The notes below the pieces were generated by a model, which had not been told where the DNA came from, made no database searches, and saw only the letters and a program-made list of their open reading frames with translations. The position numbers and the translations under genes were made by a program. This document shows, piece after piece, positions 31,232 through 40,168 of a stretch of 46,431 nt of DNA. Numbering within the stretch: position 1 is the first letter of the stretch; the number at the start of each line of letters is the position of its first letter. This stretch comes from Planctomycetota bacterium. Lineage in GTDB: Bacteria > Planctomycetota > Planctomycetia > Pirellulales > Lacipirellulaceae. The stretch is taken from NCBI GenBank assembly GCA_024276705.1, contig JAJRWS010000042.1, positions 1 through 46,431 on the forward strand. Direction: 5' to 3'.

Positions 31232-33952
31232 TTACGACGAGCTGGATTTTGGCAACGGTGGAGGGCTGCCCACCAGACCCTTCGGCCGGTAAATCGTCAG
31301 CGGCAGAATATTTTTATCTTCCGAGGGTGTGGCCAGGCTGATGAGATAGCCGGCGACAAAGGTTGTCACCGTGCCGATCATCGCATAGAGAAAGAAGCTA
31401 ACCGGCGTGAAGATCATAACGCACCACACCACGGCAAGACCGGTCAGAGCCCCCATCAGGCCACCGGTTGCATTGGCGCGACGGGTAAGCATCCCCAACA
31501 TGAACAATCCGCACAGCGGGCCGCCGAACAGACCGAGCATCATCATGAACTGGTCAACCATGCTTTTGATATCGTACAAGTCCAGCAGGCAGGCGAAAAG
31601 CGTGCCAATTAAACCCAACGCGAAAGTAAAGATTCGCCCCAATCGCAGGTAGCCGTGGTCGTCCTTGCAGAGCCCCAGCGGCATACAGAAGTCAGTCACC
31701 AGGGCGGTGGCGGTACTGTTCATGCTGGTGGAAATAGTTGACTGGGCAGCGGCAAAAATCCCAGCGACAACGAGGCCGGCTACCCCCACTGGCAATTCGT
31801 GAGAAATAAACAGAGGAAACACCGCATCGGTTTTCATGACCGGATCGAGTCTGGCCGGGTGACTCTTGTAGAAAACATAAAGGGCTGCTCCCACCACAAA
31901 GAATAGCAAGCTGCCGAAAACCCCCATCCAGGCGGTTGTCCACATGGCACGGCGGGCACCGCGTTCATCGCGGGTCGTCATGTAGCGTTGTACGATTGCC
32001 TGGTCGGAAGTGTAGGAGTAAAGCGACTGAAAAAACATGCCCAGCAGGATCACCCACAAAGCATTGGTCGTGAAACTGTTAGGGCCAAAGTCGAGGTTTG
32101 CCAGGTGCATTTTCCCATCGGCCAGTGCCGTGGAGTAGACCGCCGCGACCCCGCCGTCGACATTGGCCACAATCACGGCTAAAGCGATCAGCAAACCGCC
32201 CATCAACACGACCGTTTGAATTGCGTCGGTCCAGACCACCGCCTCCACGCCGCCAAGCGTGCAGTAGATGACGCTCAGCATGCCCATGATCAAAATACAT
32301 TGGATCACCGTGAGAGGGGTGATGGCCGCCATTGCCAGTGCCGGCAGATACATCACGATCGCCATGCGGCCGATTTGAAACAGGACAAACTGCGCGCTGC
32401 CGATCAGTCGCACCGGCCGGCTGAATCGCTTCTCGAGATATTCGTAGGCACTGGTTGCGTCGATCTGGCGGAAGAAGGGGATGGCAAGATAAACGACCAC
32501 CAGGGCTACCGGAATGATCGTCAACTGGGCGGGGTAGTAGAGCCAGTCGGTCGCATACGCCTTGGCCGGTAGCGCAACAAAGGTGATGGAACTGAGCATG
32601 GTGGCAAAGATGCTCAGCCCCGCGACCCAAAATGGAACGCGTTGACCGCCGCGAAAAAAATCGTCGGTCGATTTCGTACGTAGAGCAAACAGGCCACCGA
32701 TACCTACCATCGCCAATAAATAGATGCACAGTATCGAATAGTTGAGCGTGCCAAACTCCGGCGATGGGGACAAAAAGGCTACCGCTTGCACGGTGGGAGT
32801 TCGCACACCCGGCTTGATTTCACCGGAGGGGATGACAACCAGGTCGTTCTGTTCGCGCCAGCGGGTCGCCGTGGTCGTCACCACGCCTTGCGGCATTTTG
32901 CCTACCTTGGTCCAACTGTCGGTAATCGTGTGGTAGGCCAGTACTTGGCGAGGAAACAGCGGCCGAGTTTCAATGGGCCGGGTGATGTAACGGCCCGTCG
33001 AGCCACTGAAAACCAGGATGTGGCTTTGGCCGACATCGATCGCCGTGGCCGCCACGACTGGCCGACGATTGCCTGCGAATCGCTCCTGCCCCTCGATCTC
33101 ACGGCCGTCTTCCAGGACGGGCAGATCGGCCAGCCGCGTCCAGGCATTCTTTTTCGGCGTAAACCGATAGGCGTCGGTAAATTGTTCGAAGCTGGCCAGG
33201 TCGGGACTGCCATCTCCTTGCCAGCGCGGATTCGAGCCGCTGAACAGGAAGAGTTCTTTCGCCTGGCTGCCAATACTCTGCACGGCCACCACCGCTTTGT
33301 GGCGTGGCGCGCCCGGCCATGGCTCCAACGGTCGCCAGCGAGCATCCTGCTCGGTGCCGGCACCTGGGAGCTGTGCAATATCGAGCGACCAGAAATGCTT
33401 TTGGTCGAGTCGGTCAGCCCCCTCACTGCGGGTTGACGCAACGATGTAGACGACCGAGTCAATCATCCCGCCTGCGATATAGGAGGCGGGCTTTGGCAAC
33501 GGAGGCAATTTGGAAACTTCGACCTGCTTGTTGCGAGGATCCCATTGCAGTCGGGTAACGTCGGCAACCGGGGTGCCATCCTCCTCGCCGCCGATCAGCA
33601 ACAGCCCACCGCCAGTCGAGATGGAAACGCCATAAGCCAGGCGTCGAGGCAACTTGCCGATCGATTGCCACTTGCCAGCGGGGCTTTCCAAGACAAAGAG
33701 TCTGTCGTACCAGACCTTGGAACCGCCCTCCCAAGGCATACCGTGAGGAAAGTTGGCGCCTCCCGCCACGATCAGCGCGCCGTGGTGGGTACCGACATAG
33801 GGACCTCCAAACCCGAATGGGTCAGGCAAGTCGGGCAACCGCGACCACTGAAACGTGGCCCGCTCTGCTTTCGGTTCGTCAGCAGGCACAGCTACCGTAA
33901 GGGCGACGCAAAACAACCAGGTACAACCCCAGAAACAAAGAGATCGATGCAT
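31232..33952 (-). CDS. Kelch (NanM-like mutarotase) domain fused to sodium:solute symporter
   Basis: 906 residues from ATG 33950-33952, which overlaps the esterase stop as TGATG. A signal-like start (MHRSLCFWGCTWLFCVALTV) precedes a kelch propeller (about 30-400) with FQWSRLPDLPDPFGFGG, GALIVAGGANFP, PRRLAYGVSISTGGGLLLIGG, PWPGAPRHKAVVAV and HILVFSGSTGRY, resembling the cyclically permuted NanM mutarotases. From about 405 it is an SSS-family transporter of about 13 helices (NYSILCIYLLAMVGIGGLF, FWVAGLSIFATMLSSITF, YSYTSDQAIVQRYMTT). The inferred role is Na+-coupled sialic acid uptake with mutarotation outside the membrane. The topology of a leading signal before the propeller fits this. Confidence 0.88.
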   Translation of the reverse strand: MHRSLCFWGCTWLFCVALTVAVPADEPKAERATFQWSRLPDLPDPFGFGGPYVGTHHGALIVAGGANFPHGMPWEGGSKVWYDRLFVLESPAGKWQSIGKLPRRLAYGVSISTGGGLLLIGGEEDGTPVADVTRLQWDPRNKQVEVSKLPPLPKPASYIAGGMIDSVVYIVASTRSEGADRLDQKHFWSLDIAQLPGAGTEQDARWRPLEPWPGAPRHKAVVAVQSIGSQAKELFLFSGSNPRWQGDGSPDLASFEQFTDAYRFTPKKNAWTRLADLPVLEDGREIEGQERFAGNRRPVVAATAIDVGQSHILVFSGSTGRYITRPIETRPLFPRQVLAYHTITDSWTKVGKMPQGVVTTTATRWREQNDLVVIPSGEIKPGVRTPTVQAVAFLSPSPEFGTLNYSILCIYLLAMVGIGGLFALRTKSTDDFFRGGQRVPFWVAGLSIFATMLSSITFVALPAKAYATDWLYYPAQLTIIPVALVVVYLAIPFFRQIDATSAYEYLEKRFSRPVRLIGSAQFVLFQIGRMAIVMYLPALAMAAITPLTVIQCILIMGMLSVIYCTLGGVEAVVWTDAIQTVVLMGGLLIALAVIVANVDGGVAAVYSTALADGKMHLANLDFGPNSFTTNALWVILLGMFFQSLYSYTSDQAIVQRYMTTRDERGARRAMWTTAWMGVFGSLLFFVVGAALYVFYKSHPARLDPVMKTDAVFPLFISHELPVGVAGLVVAGIFAAAQSTISTSMNSTATALVTDFCMPLGLCKDDHGYLRLGRIFTFALGLIGTLFACLLDLYDIKSMVDQFMMMLGLFGGPLCGLFMLGMLTRRANATGGLMGALTGLAVVWCVMIFTPVSFFLYAMIGTVTTFVAGYLISLATPSEDKNILPLTIYRPKGLVGSPPPLPKSSSS

Positions 33953-35502
33953 CAATTCCGAGTCTCCGGAAAGGAGGTGGCCGTTGAAAATGGGCTGGCC
34001 GGCAGCCCCTCGCGATTGATGAGGTTCAGCGGTGGGTCGGGATAGGCCGCCCAACCATAACGCACCTGCGCGATGGCAGGGACTTCCGCTGAGGAGACGA
34101 CGATTGAGGTACCGTCGACCCGTGCCTCCGCCGTGACAAAAAGGCCACTTTCGCCGGCCACCTCAAAACCGACAGGGGGTTGTCGGTCCCGTGTGGTCAG
34201 CCCTCCTTCGGCGTATTTGAAATCGAGCAGGGTGCGGTTGCCGACGGAGCGCATCGATTGGAACAGCGGTCCGCTGGGGACTATGTTTCGGCCATAGGTC
34301 TGCGAGAGAGCCCAACGTGCTAAACGCTCACCGACAGGTTGCTTGTCGACGGGATGTACGTTGGTTGGCTGGCCCACGTCCATCGTGACGACCATGCCCA
34401 TATTGGACAATTCGTCGAGCATCCGCCGCTGGCCCTCACGAAACAGAGGCCAGTGCGGACGCTTCAACGCAGGCAATTGGACGTACAAAAAAGGAAAGTC
34501 GCCCTCCCCCCACTGGCTTCGCCAGTCGCGCACCAGCAATGGAAAAATCTGGCGATGTTGCAGGGCCCGCCAGTGCGTGGCGGCATTCGATTCACCTTGA
34601 TACCAAACGACGCCGCTCAAAGCGTAGGGCACCAGCGGTTTCAAGCCTGCCTCCCACATAAAGCCTGGCTTGAAGGAATGATTGGGGCCTAATTTGTCGC
34701 CAGGAATCTCCTCGCCGGCATCCGCAGCGCGACGCAGGTTAGCTGCTGCCCGCCGCTGACACCACGGGTCAAGTCGTGGGTTCTGGAGCCAGTTGCCCTC
34801 GATGAGGGAAGCGAGTTCAGCATCGGCCGCCAGTGCCGCAGGTCGAATCCATGCCTCGGCCGGAGTGCCTCCAATGGCAGGGGAAATCAGCCCAATCGGA
34901 ACACCGAGCTCCTGCTGCAATTTCCTGTCAAAGTAATAACCAACGGCGGAAAAGGACTTGGCAGTCTCCGGTGTGCAACAGGCCCAACTGCCACGGCAGA
35001 ATCGCTCGGGCGTCAACCGTGCCAGGTGTTCGGCCGTGTACGATCCGGAACCACCCCGTGCCGCTCCAACCAGATTCAGCAGACGCAGGTGGGGATAATC
35101 GGCTGCGGCTACCTCCGTTCGGCCATGAGCCGCCTTCTTGAGAGGCCACTCCATGTTGGACTGCCCGGCACAGAGCCAGACTTCCCCGACCAGGATATCT
35201 TCAATGACAACCTCGTTGCCGCCGCGAACGCGTAGTGTTGTTGGGCAAGTGGTTGCCTTTCGGGGCGGAAAGGCCACCTGCCAGTTGCCCGAAGAGTTGG
35301 CAACCGCCGTTTTTTTCTCATCTCCCAGCCACACCGTAACTTGTTCACCGGGTGAATTTGTGCCCCAGATGGGCAAACGGCTCTCTGCCTGGAGAACCAT
35401 GTGTTCGGCAAAGACCTGAGGCAGCTCAAGGTCAGCTCGGACGGCCGGATTAGCGCAAATCGTGCAAATCAGCACGACTGCAATTCGTTCAAATACATTC
35501 AT
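33952..35502 (-). CDS. Sialate O-acetylesterase (SASA family)
   Basis: Removes O-acetyl groups from sialic acid so that lyase and sialidase can act. 516 residues from ATG 35500-35502, inside the end of nanA (14-bp overlap); the longer frame to 35625 would overlap nanA by 137 bp. A signal peptide (MNVFERIAVVLICTICA..VRA) sends it out of the cytoplasm. Blocks are LPQVFAEHMVLQAE, the nucleophile region VWLCAGQSNMEWPL, SAVGYYFDRKLQQELGVPIG, GLISPAIGGTPAEAWI, VVWYQGESNAATHW and VHPVDKQPVGERLA with the catalytic His. Downstream it overlaps the transporter by 1 bp (TGATG). No PEP-CTERM is present, unlike the other esterase at 18357. Confidence 0.92.
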   Translation of the reverse strand: MNVFERIAVVLICTICANPAVRADLELPQVFAEHMVLQAESRLPIWGTNSPGEQVTVWLGDEKKTAVANSSGNWQVAFPPRKATTCPTTLRVRGGNEVVIEDILVGEVWLCAGQSNMEWPLKKAAHGRTEVAAADYPHLRLLNLVGAARGGSGSYTAEHLARLTPERFCRGSWACCTPETAKSFSAVGYYFDRKLQQELGVPIGLISPAIGGTPAEAWIRPAALAADAELASLIEGNWLQNPRLDPWCQRRAAANLRRAADAGEEIPGDKLGPNHSFKPGFMWEAGLKPLVPYALSGVVWYQGESNAATHWRALQHRQIFPLLVRDWRSQWGEGDFPFLYVQLPALKRPHWPLFREGQRRMLDELSNMGMVVTMDVGQPTNVHPVDKQPVGERLARWALSQTYGRNIVPSGPLFQSMRSVGNRTLLDFKYAEGGLTTRDRQPPVGFEVAGESGLFVTAEARVDGTSIVVSSAEVPAIAQVRYGWAAYPDPPLNLINREGLPASPFSTATSFPETRN

Positions 35503-36496
35503 GGCGTCGAGATGAAATCGCGGGTGTCGGCTCAGGTTGACCATTATCCGCAGCGTCATGGCGAAGATGCCGCTTATCCATGCCGGCGTCACACCAGGCA
35601 AAAAACTCAATAGCTTCGAGATCATTTTTCAAACTGGCCGCTTCGCTACTGGTCAACGACCTGTGTGGCAGCCGGCAAGGTCCACAATCCATTCCCAACA
35701 ATTTCATCACTTCGTGAAGGGCCGGATGAAATGGATAAGATGCCAAGATGCGAATTAAACCAATGGAACGGGACTGCCAGTACCGTGCTTGTTCCATGTC
35801 GCCGCGCCGGAAGGCATCGATGATCCGTAGATAGACTGGAGCCGCAATGTTGAACGTACTGCCCACGGCACCGGTTGCCCCGGTTGCCAGAGCGCCGAGC
35901 ATCATTTCATCGACGCCCCACAGGACATCGTATCGACCGTTGTCCAGTTCCAGGCACTGCAGGTACTGGTCGAGTGCGGGGTTGGTGAATTTCAGACCGA
36001 CCAGGTTCGGGATTCGGGACGCCGCACGCCGAAGAAACTCGACCATATCAAAATCGACTCCGGTCAGGGCCGGGATGTGGTAGTAGTAAAACGGCAAATC
36101 CGAAGCATCCGCCGTCACATAGGCCATCGCGTCAATAAGAGTTTCGAGGCGACCCAATTTGAAATAGGACGGGCAGGTTGCTGATATCGCATCCGCTCCG
36201 ATCGCCTGGGCGTGGGCGGCCAGTTCCCGCGCCCCGGCCAGGCTATTCTGCCCAACCTGGACGATCACTGGCACACGACCGCCAGCCGCACCAACATACA
36301 CCTCGGCAACCGCCTGGCGTTCCGCATTGGTCATTGAGATCCCTTCGCCCGTGCTGCCGCAGACATAGAGCCCACACACGCCGCTCTGGACCAGGTGGTC
36401 GACAACGCGGCCTACCGGATCGAGCCGCAAACAGCCGTCAGAGTCGAAAGGTGTCAGGGTGGCGGCAGTAAGACCTGACAGACGGAAGCTTGTCAT
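35489..36496 (-). CDS. nanA: N-acetylneuraminate lyase
   Basis: Cleaves N-acetylneuraminate to ManNAc and pyruvate through a Schiff-base lysine (DHDPS/NanA TIM-barrel family). 335 residues, slightly longer than usual (about 300). Motifs: the pyruvate-binding VCGSTGEGISMTNAERQ, the Tyr region FYYYHIPALTGVDF, the Schiff-base Lys in VGLKFTNP, and WGVDEMMLGALATGATGAVGSTFN, the pattern that separates lyases from DHDPS. The ATG 36494-36496 has AAGGAAAGG upstream. It follows the GntR regulator by 43 bp and its last codons overlap the esterase start by 14 bp, so the two are coupled. The extra C-terminal residues come from that overlap. Confidence 0.92.
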   Translation of the reverse strand: MTSFRLSGLTAATLTPFDSDGCLRLDPVGRVVDHLVQSGVCGLYVCGSTGEGISMTNAERQAVAEVYVGAAGGRVPVIVQVGQNSLAGARELAAHAQAIGADAISATCPSYFKLGRLETLIDAMAYVTADASDLPFYYYHIPALTGVDFDMVEFLRRAASRIPNLVGLKFTNPALDQYLQCLELDNGRYDVLWGVDEMMLGALATGATGAVGSTFNIAAPVYLRIIDAFRRGDMEQARYWQSRSIGLIRILASYPFHPALHEVMKLLGMDCGPCRLPHRSLTSSEAASLKNDLEAIEFFAWCDAGMDKRHLRHDAADNGQPEPTPAISSRRHECI

Positions 36497-36539
36497 GGGT
36501 TATCCTTTCCTTCTCGTGCGTTGACGATTTTGTTTCATT

Positions 36540-37247
36540 TCAAACCGAATCGCGTCTCAACCGGTTCTTTCTAAAATGGTGCAGCACCGTCTTGCGACCG
36601 AGCTGTATCTGCTCGCTGATCAAACGCCGACTGAGCGCGGCATTACGATCTCGGAGGGCTTGCAGCAACCTCCAACGCTCATGGCAAGTCCGGCGGGCCA
36701 CATCCGACGTTAAAATGTTTGGATCGTTCCGCTGGGCGTCGAAGACCCGATTCACCGCGCGGTGTTCTCGTACGACCTTGGATAGCAGACTGTTGCGCGC
36801 CGATTCCACCAGTATTTCGTGAAATTCTTCTTCGCAATCGAGCCAACCGTGCAGTAGCCCAGGAGTGGCATGCTGATCGGAACAAGTGGCGATTTCCTCA
36901 TGAATTCCTTCCATCCGTTCCACGATCGACTCCAGCCCCTCAAGCTGATCCTCCGAGATATGCCGCGCCGCTTCTTCGGCGGCGCAGCTCTCCAACGCAT
37001 CACGCAGAACATAGAGTTCATCCAGATCTTGCCAGCTCAGCTCACGCACAAAGGCCCCAGAACCTGGGATGTGTCGTATCAGACCCTCACTCGCCAATCG
37101 GTGTATTGCTTCCCGTACCGGGATCACGCTCACGCCGATTTCAGTAGCCAACACACGATTCACGAGCCTCGCGCCGGGGCTCAACTCTCCGCGCGAAAGT
37201 TTGCGATAGATGTGCCGGTACGACTTTTCGGACAGACTTTGTTCCAC
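36540..37247 (-). CDS. GntR-family (FCD type) regulator of the sialic acid operon
   Basis: 235 residues, starting with GTG 37245-37247. The N-terminal winged helix (SYRHIYRKLSRGELSPGARL, NRVLATEIGVSVIPVREAI, EGLIRHIPGSGAFVREL) is followed by an FCD effector domain (LYVLRDALESCAAEEAARH, CEEEFHEILVESARNSLL, HERWRLLQALRDRNA). By position it is the likely NanR-type repressor: it heads the operon with nanA 43 bp downstream. A 22-bp inverted repeat 43-64 bp upstream is a candidate operator that could also govern the divergent sulfatase-sialidase gene. The effector is unknown, and binding is not shown here. Confidence 0.85.
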   Translation of the reverse strand: MEQSLSEKSYRHIYRKLSRGELSPGARLVNRVLATEIGVSVIPVREAIHRLASEGLIRHIPGSGAFVRELSWQDLDELYVLRDALESCAAEEAARHISEDQLEGLESIVERMEGIHEEIATCSDQHATPGLLHGWLDCEEEFHEILVESARNSLLSKVVREHRAVNRVFDAQRNDPNILTSDVARRTCHERWRLLQALRDRNAALSRRLISEQIQLGRKTVLHHFRKNRLRRDSV

Positions 37248-37289
37248 AGATTGCTTTTCCAGAGAATGCTTGAATTTGAGCGACTTCTT

Positions 37290-37311
37290 ATGTTATAACA
37301 CTGGATAACAT
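37290..37311. promoter_or_regulatory. Operator candidate between regulator and divergent sialidase
   Basis: atgttat and ataacat form a perfect 7-bp inverted repeat around aacactgg. It includes a self-complementary gttataac. It lies 43 bp before the GntR start and 170 bp before the start of the divergent gene, as expected for an FCD-family dimer site. Binding is inferred only. Confidence 0.45.
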
Positions 37312-37467
37312 GCGTTACAAGTGGCGGCAATTTGACGACCGGAGCGTGACATGAGCCCTTTTTTATAGTCTGCGGGCCGCTTGCCGAGGGTAGGAATCGC
37401 ATAATATTCAAACTCCGAATACGCGCGTAAGCACGATGAGCTGGCAGCATCCACAAGGTAAATCGTC

Positions 37468-37472
37468 AGGAG
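37468..37472 (+). promoter_or_regulatory. Shine-Dalgarno that selects the sulfatase-sialidase start
   Basis: aggag 8 bp before ATG 37481, directly ahead of a clean signal peptide. It rules against the upstream in-frame ATG at 37436, whose first residues look like nothing exported. Confidence 0.7.
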
Positions 37473-37480
37473 AATTCTTA

Positions 37481-40114
37481 ATGCGAATTGCGAATGCTGC
37501 TAGCTTGGTGCTCCTCAGTTCACTCCTGAATCCATGTCTCCATGGGGCGGCCTTGGGAGGACAGCGTCCGAACATCCTGCTGCTTGCCATCGACGACCTT
37601 CGTCCCGAGATTGGCTGCTATGGCGCCCACCACGTCCAGACACCAAACATCAACCACCTTGCGGAGGCTGGCGTATTGTTCGAAAGGGCGTATTGCCAAC
37701 AAGCCGTTTGCAATCCGTCACGCACGAGTCTCATGACCGGTCTTCGGCCCGACACCACCGGAGTGACCGGCAACCATGTCCATTTTCGTGACAAGCACCC
37801 CAATGTGGTGACCCTGCCGCAATACTTCATGAACCATGGCTACCACGGCTGGCATTTGGGCGAACACGGATTGTGGGGCAAGAACATGGGCTATTCGATG
37901 CGCACCGATCGCTGGAGGTATACCGAGTGGATTACGCGGGCAGCAGGCGATATCGTGGCCCGCGAGCTTTACGACCACGACAACGATCCCGAAAAAAGGG
38001 TGAATATCGCTGGCAAGCCGGAACATGCGAAACTCATTGCCAAGCTCTCACGCCGGTTGGCCAAAGGCCAGGGCTGGCGAAATCGGTCCGTGCGTCATAC
38101 CTCCACCAAAACCAAGTCGGATGCCGTGCCTGCGACCATGCATACAGGTTTTGAAGAGAGCCCTGTCGGCCCCATTCGTACGCTTCCTGGCCAAGCGGGA
38201 GTTTGGACCGCAACGGAAGGACATGCCGCGATTCATGCCGCCCACCGCCGAACTGGAAAACATTCGCTGCACCTGTTGGGCGGGGACGACCGAATCATCC
38301 AGTTCACACCTAAAATCAAGAACAAATCCGTCTACCAGCTCAGTTTTTGGGCCGAACGGTGGACTCGGAAGAAACCGTTCGCGTTCCGCGTTGAAAAATT
38401 CAGCCATGGTAAATGGCAGGAAATCTACCATGGTGACCGGGATATAAAAGTTGGCGGTTTTCTGACGCATGTACGGATCGATGTCAGCGATCCGGCCGTT
38501 GAGATGTTCCGCTTTCGGGCGAACACACCTCCCAAGAGTGGCGTGCTTATCGATGACCTGGCCATTGCCGCATCCCTACCCATGTCGGTCTCCCGAGCGA
38601 CCACCGAGCAGCCGGCACTGCCCGCATTGATCGGCTGCCCGAACAACCCGATTGCTCGCATCCGTGTCGACGTGACCGGCAATTCCGGCGCATCTCCAGT
38701 GATCGAAAACCTGGCCATCCATTGCCGTGGCACCACCGCGCTGGCAGATGTCGAACGGATCAGGATCTTCTACACCGGCGACAAACCACGCATCACCGCA
38801 AGAGGCAATCCTGACTGTTTTGCAGGCTCCAAGCAGTTCGGTGAATCGAAACGGCCCGGCCTGACTTTGAACTTTCATGGTCGGCAAAAACTGATTGCGG
38901 GTGAAAACTACTTTTGGGTTTCCTTCCAGCTCAAGGCCAGCGCGAATATCGATCATCTTTTCGACGCGGGCTGTGAGCAAGTCGACGTCGCTGGAGGGCC
39001 CAGCCTCCACCCGGACGTCCCCCATCCCGAAGGCGCTCAGCGATCAGGAGTTGCGGTGCGTAAACGGGGCGATGCAGGCGTACACACTTACCGCATTCCT
39101 GGCCTGGCGTCCACCAATCAGGGCACGCTAATCGGCGTCTACGACATCCGTCGTCGAAGTGGGGGTGATCTGCCGGGCGACATCGATATCGGCATGTCTC
39201 GCAGCACCGACGGCGGTCGGACGTGGGAGCCGATGCAAGTGATTATGGACATGGGTAGCGATCCCAAGTGGAGTTTCGATGGAATTGGCGATCCTTCGGT
39301 TCTGGTCGACCGCGAAACCAGTACGATTTGGGTTGCAGCCACCTGGAGCCACGGTAACCGCTCATGGCGCGGTTCGGGGCCGGGACTCAGGCCACTCGAG
39401 ACAGGCCAGTTCATTTTAGTACGTAGTGACGACGACGGCAAAACCTGGTCCAGGCCCATCAACATTACGTCTCAAATCAAGCGGCCCGAGTGGTGCTTCC
39501 TCTTACAAGGCCCTGGCAAAGGGATCACGATGCGGAACGGCGCCCTTGTCTTCCCGGCACAGTTCCAGGACACGCCCGCAAACAAGCGGCTGCCGCGTTC
39601 CAGCATTATTTTCAGTCGCGACCATGGGGAATCCTGGAATATTGGCACGGGGGCATTCGACGATACCACCGAGGCTCAGGTCGTGGAACTCAAGCCGGGC
39701 GTTCTCATGTTGAACTGTCGATACAATCGCCAGGGGCACCGGGTTGTGATGATCACCCACGACATGGGCAACACCTGGCAAGAGCATCCAAGTTCGCGCA
39801 CCGCATTGATCGAGCCAGGATCATGCATGGCCAGTTTGATTAACGTCGATCAGGAACTGGGCCTGACGACTTCCGGCCGGCTACTCTTCTCGAATCCCAA
39901 CAGTTCCCAAGGCCGCCAACGGATCACCATCAAGGGGTCCGAAAACCAAGGTGAAACGTGGCCCGTTTCAAAACAATTGCTTCTCGATTCAGGAGCTTGC
40001 GCGGGGTATTCCTGCATGTCCATGATCGACGCGGAGACGGTTGGGATACTGTACGAGGGCAGCCAGGCGCACATGACATTTCAACGGATAAAACTCAGCG
40101 ACATCTTGAAGTGA
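37481..40114 (+). CDS. Collapsed sulfatase fused in frame to a sialidase
   Basis: 877 residues, exported (signal to about 24-27). Residues 29-200 are iduronate-2-sulfatase-like: PNILLLAIDDLRPEIGCYG (metal Asps), VCNPSRTSLMTGLRPDTTG (formylglycine Cys77), FMNHGYH, then GWHLGEHGLWGK, then MGYSMRTDRWRYTEWI and ELYDHDNDP. Blocks normally about 200 residues apart are adjacent, so two in-frame internal deletions are apparent and the second metal Asp of the DHGWHLGEH motif is lost. About 215-370 is a jelly-roll region, 370-520 a BNR-associated N-terminal domain, and 520-877 the sialidase propeller with TYRIPG and Asp boxes STDGGRTW, SDDDGKTW, SRDHGESW, THDMGNTW, SENQGETW. The sialidase looks intact; sulfatase activity is doubtful. 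It is divergent from the nan operon. Confidence 0.85.
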   Translation: MRIANAASLVLLSSLLNPCLHGAALGGQRPNILLLAIDDLRPEIGCYGAHHVQTPNINHLAEAGVLFERAYCQQAVCNPSRTSLMTGLRPDTTGVTGNHVHFRDKHPNVVTLPQYFMNHGYHGWHLGEHGLWGKNMGYSMRTDRWRYTEWITRAAGDIVARELYDHDNDPEKRVNIAGKPEHAKLIAKLSRRLAKGQGWRNRSVRHTSTKTKSDAVPATMHTGFEESPVGPIRTLPGQAGVWTATEGHAAIHAAHRRTGKHSLHLLGGDDRIIQFTPKIKNKSVYQLSFWAERWTRKKPFAFRVEKFSHGKWQEIYHGDRDIKVGGFLTHVRIDVSDPAVEMFRFRANTPPKSGVLIDDLAIAASLPMSVSRATTEQPALPALIGCPNNPIARIRVDVTGNSGASPVIENLAIHCRGTTALADVERIRIFYTGDKPRITARGNPDCFAGSKQFGESKRPGLTLNFHGRQKLIAGENYFWVSFQLKASANIDHLFDAGCEQVDVAGGPSLHPDVPHPEGAQRSGVAVRKRGDAGVHTYRIPGLASTNQGTLIGVYDIRRRSGGDLPGDIDIGMSRSTDGGRTWEPMQVIMDMGSDPKWSFDGIGDPSVLVDRETSTIWVAATWSHGNRSWRGSGPGLRPLETGQFILVRSDDDGKTWSRPINITSQIKRPEWCFLLQGPGKGITMRNGALVFPAQFQDTPANKRLPRSSIIFSRDHGESWNIGTGAFDDTTEAQVVELKPGVLMLNCRYNRQGHRVVMITHDMGNTWQEHPSSRTALIEPGSCMASLINVDQELGLTTSGRLLFSNPNSSQGRQRITIKGSENQGETWPVSKQLLLDSGACAGYSCMSMIDAETVGILYEGSQAHMTFQRIKLSDILK

Positions 40115-40168
40115 TGGCTATTGAAATGATGCGGAACGAGAAATCGATCGGCCGCCCTGTCAAGTTTG

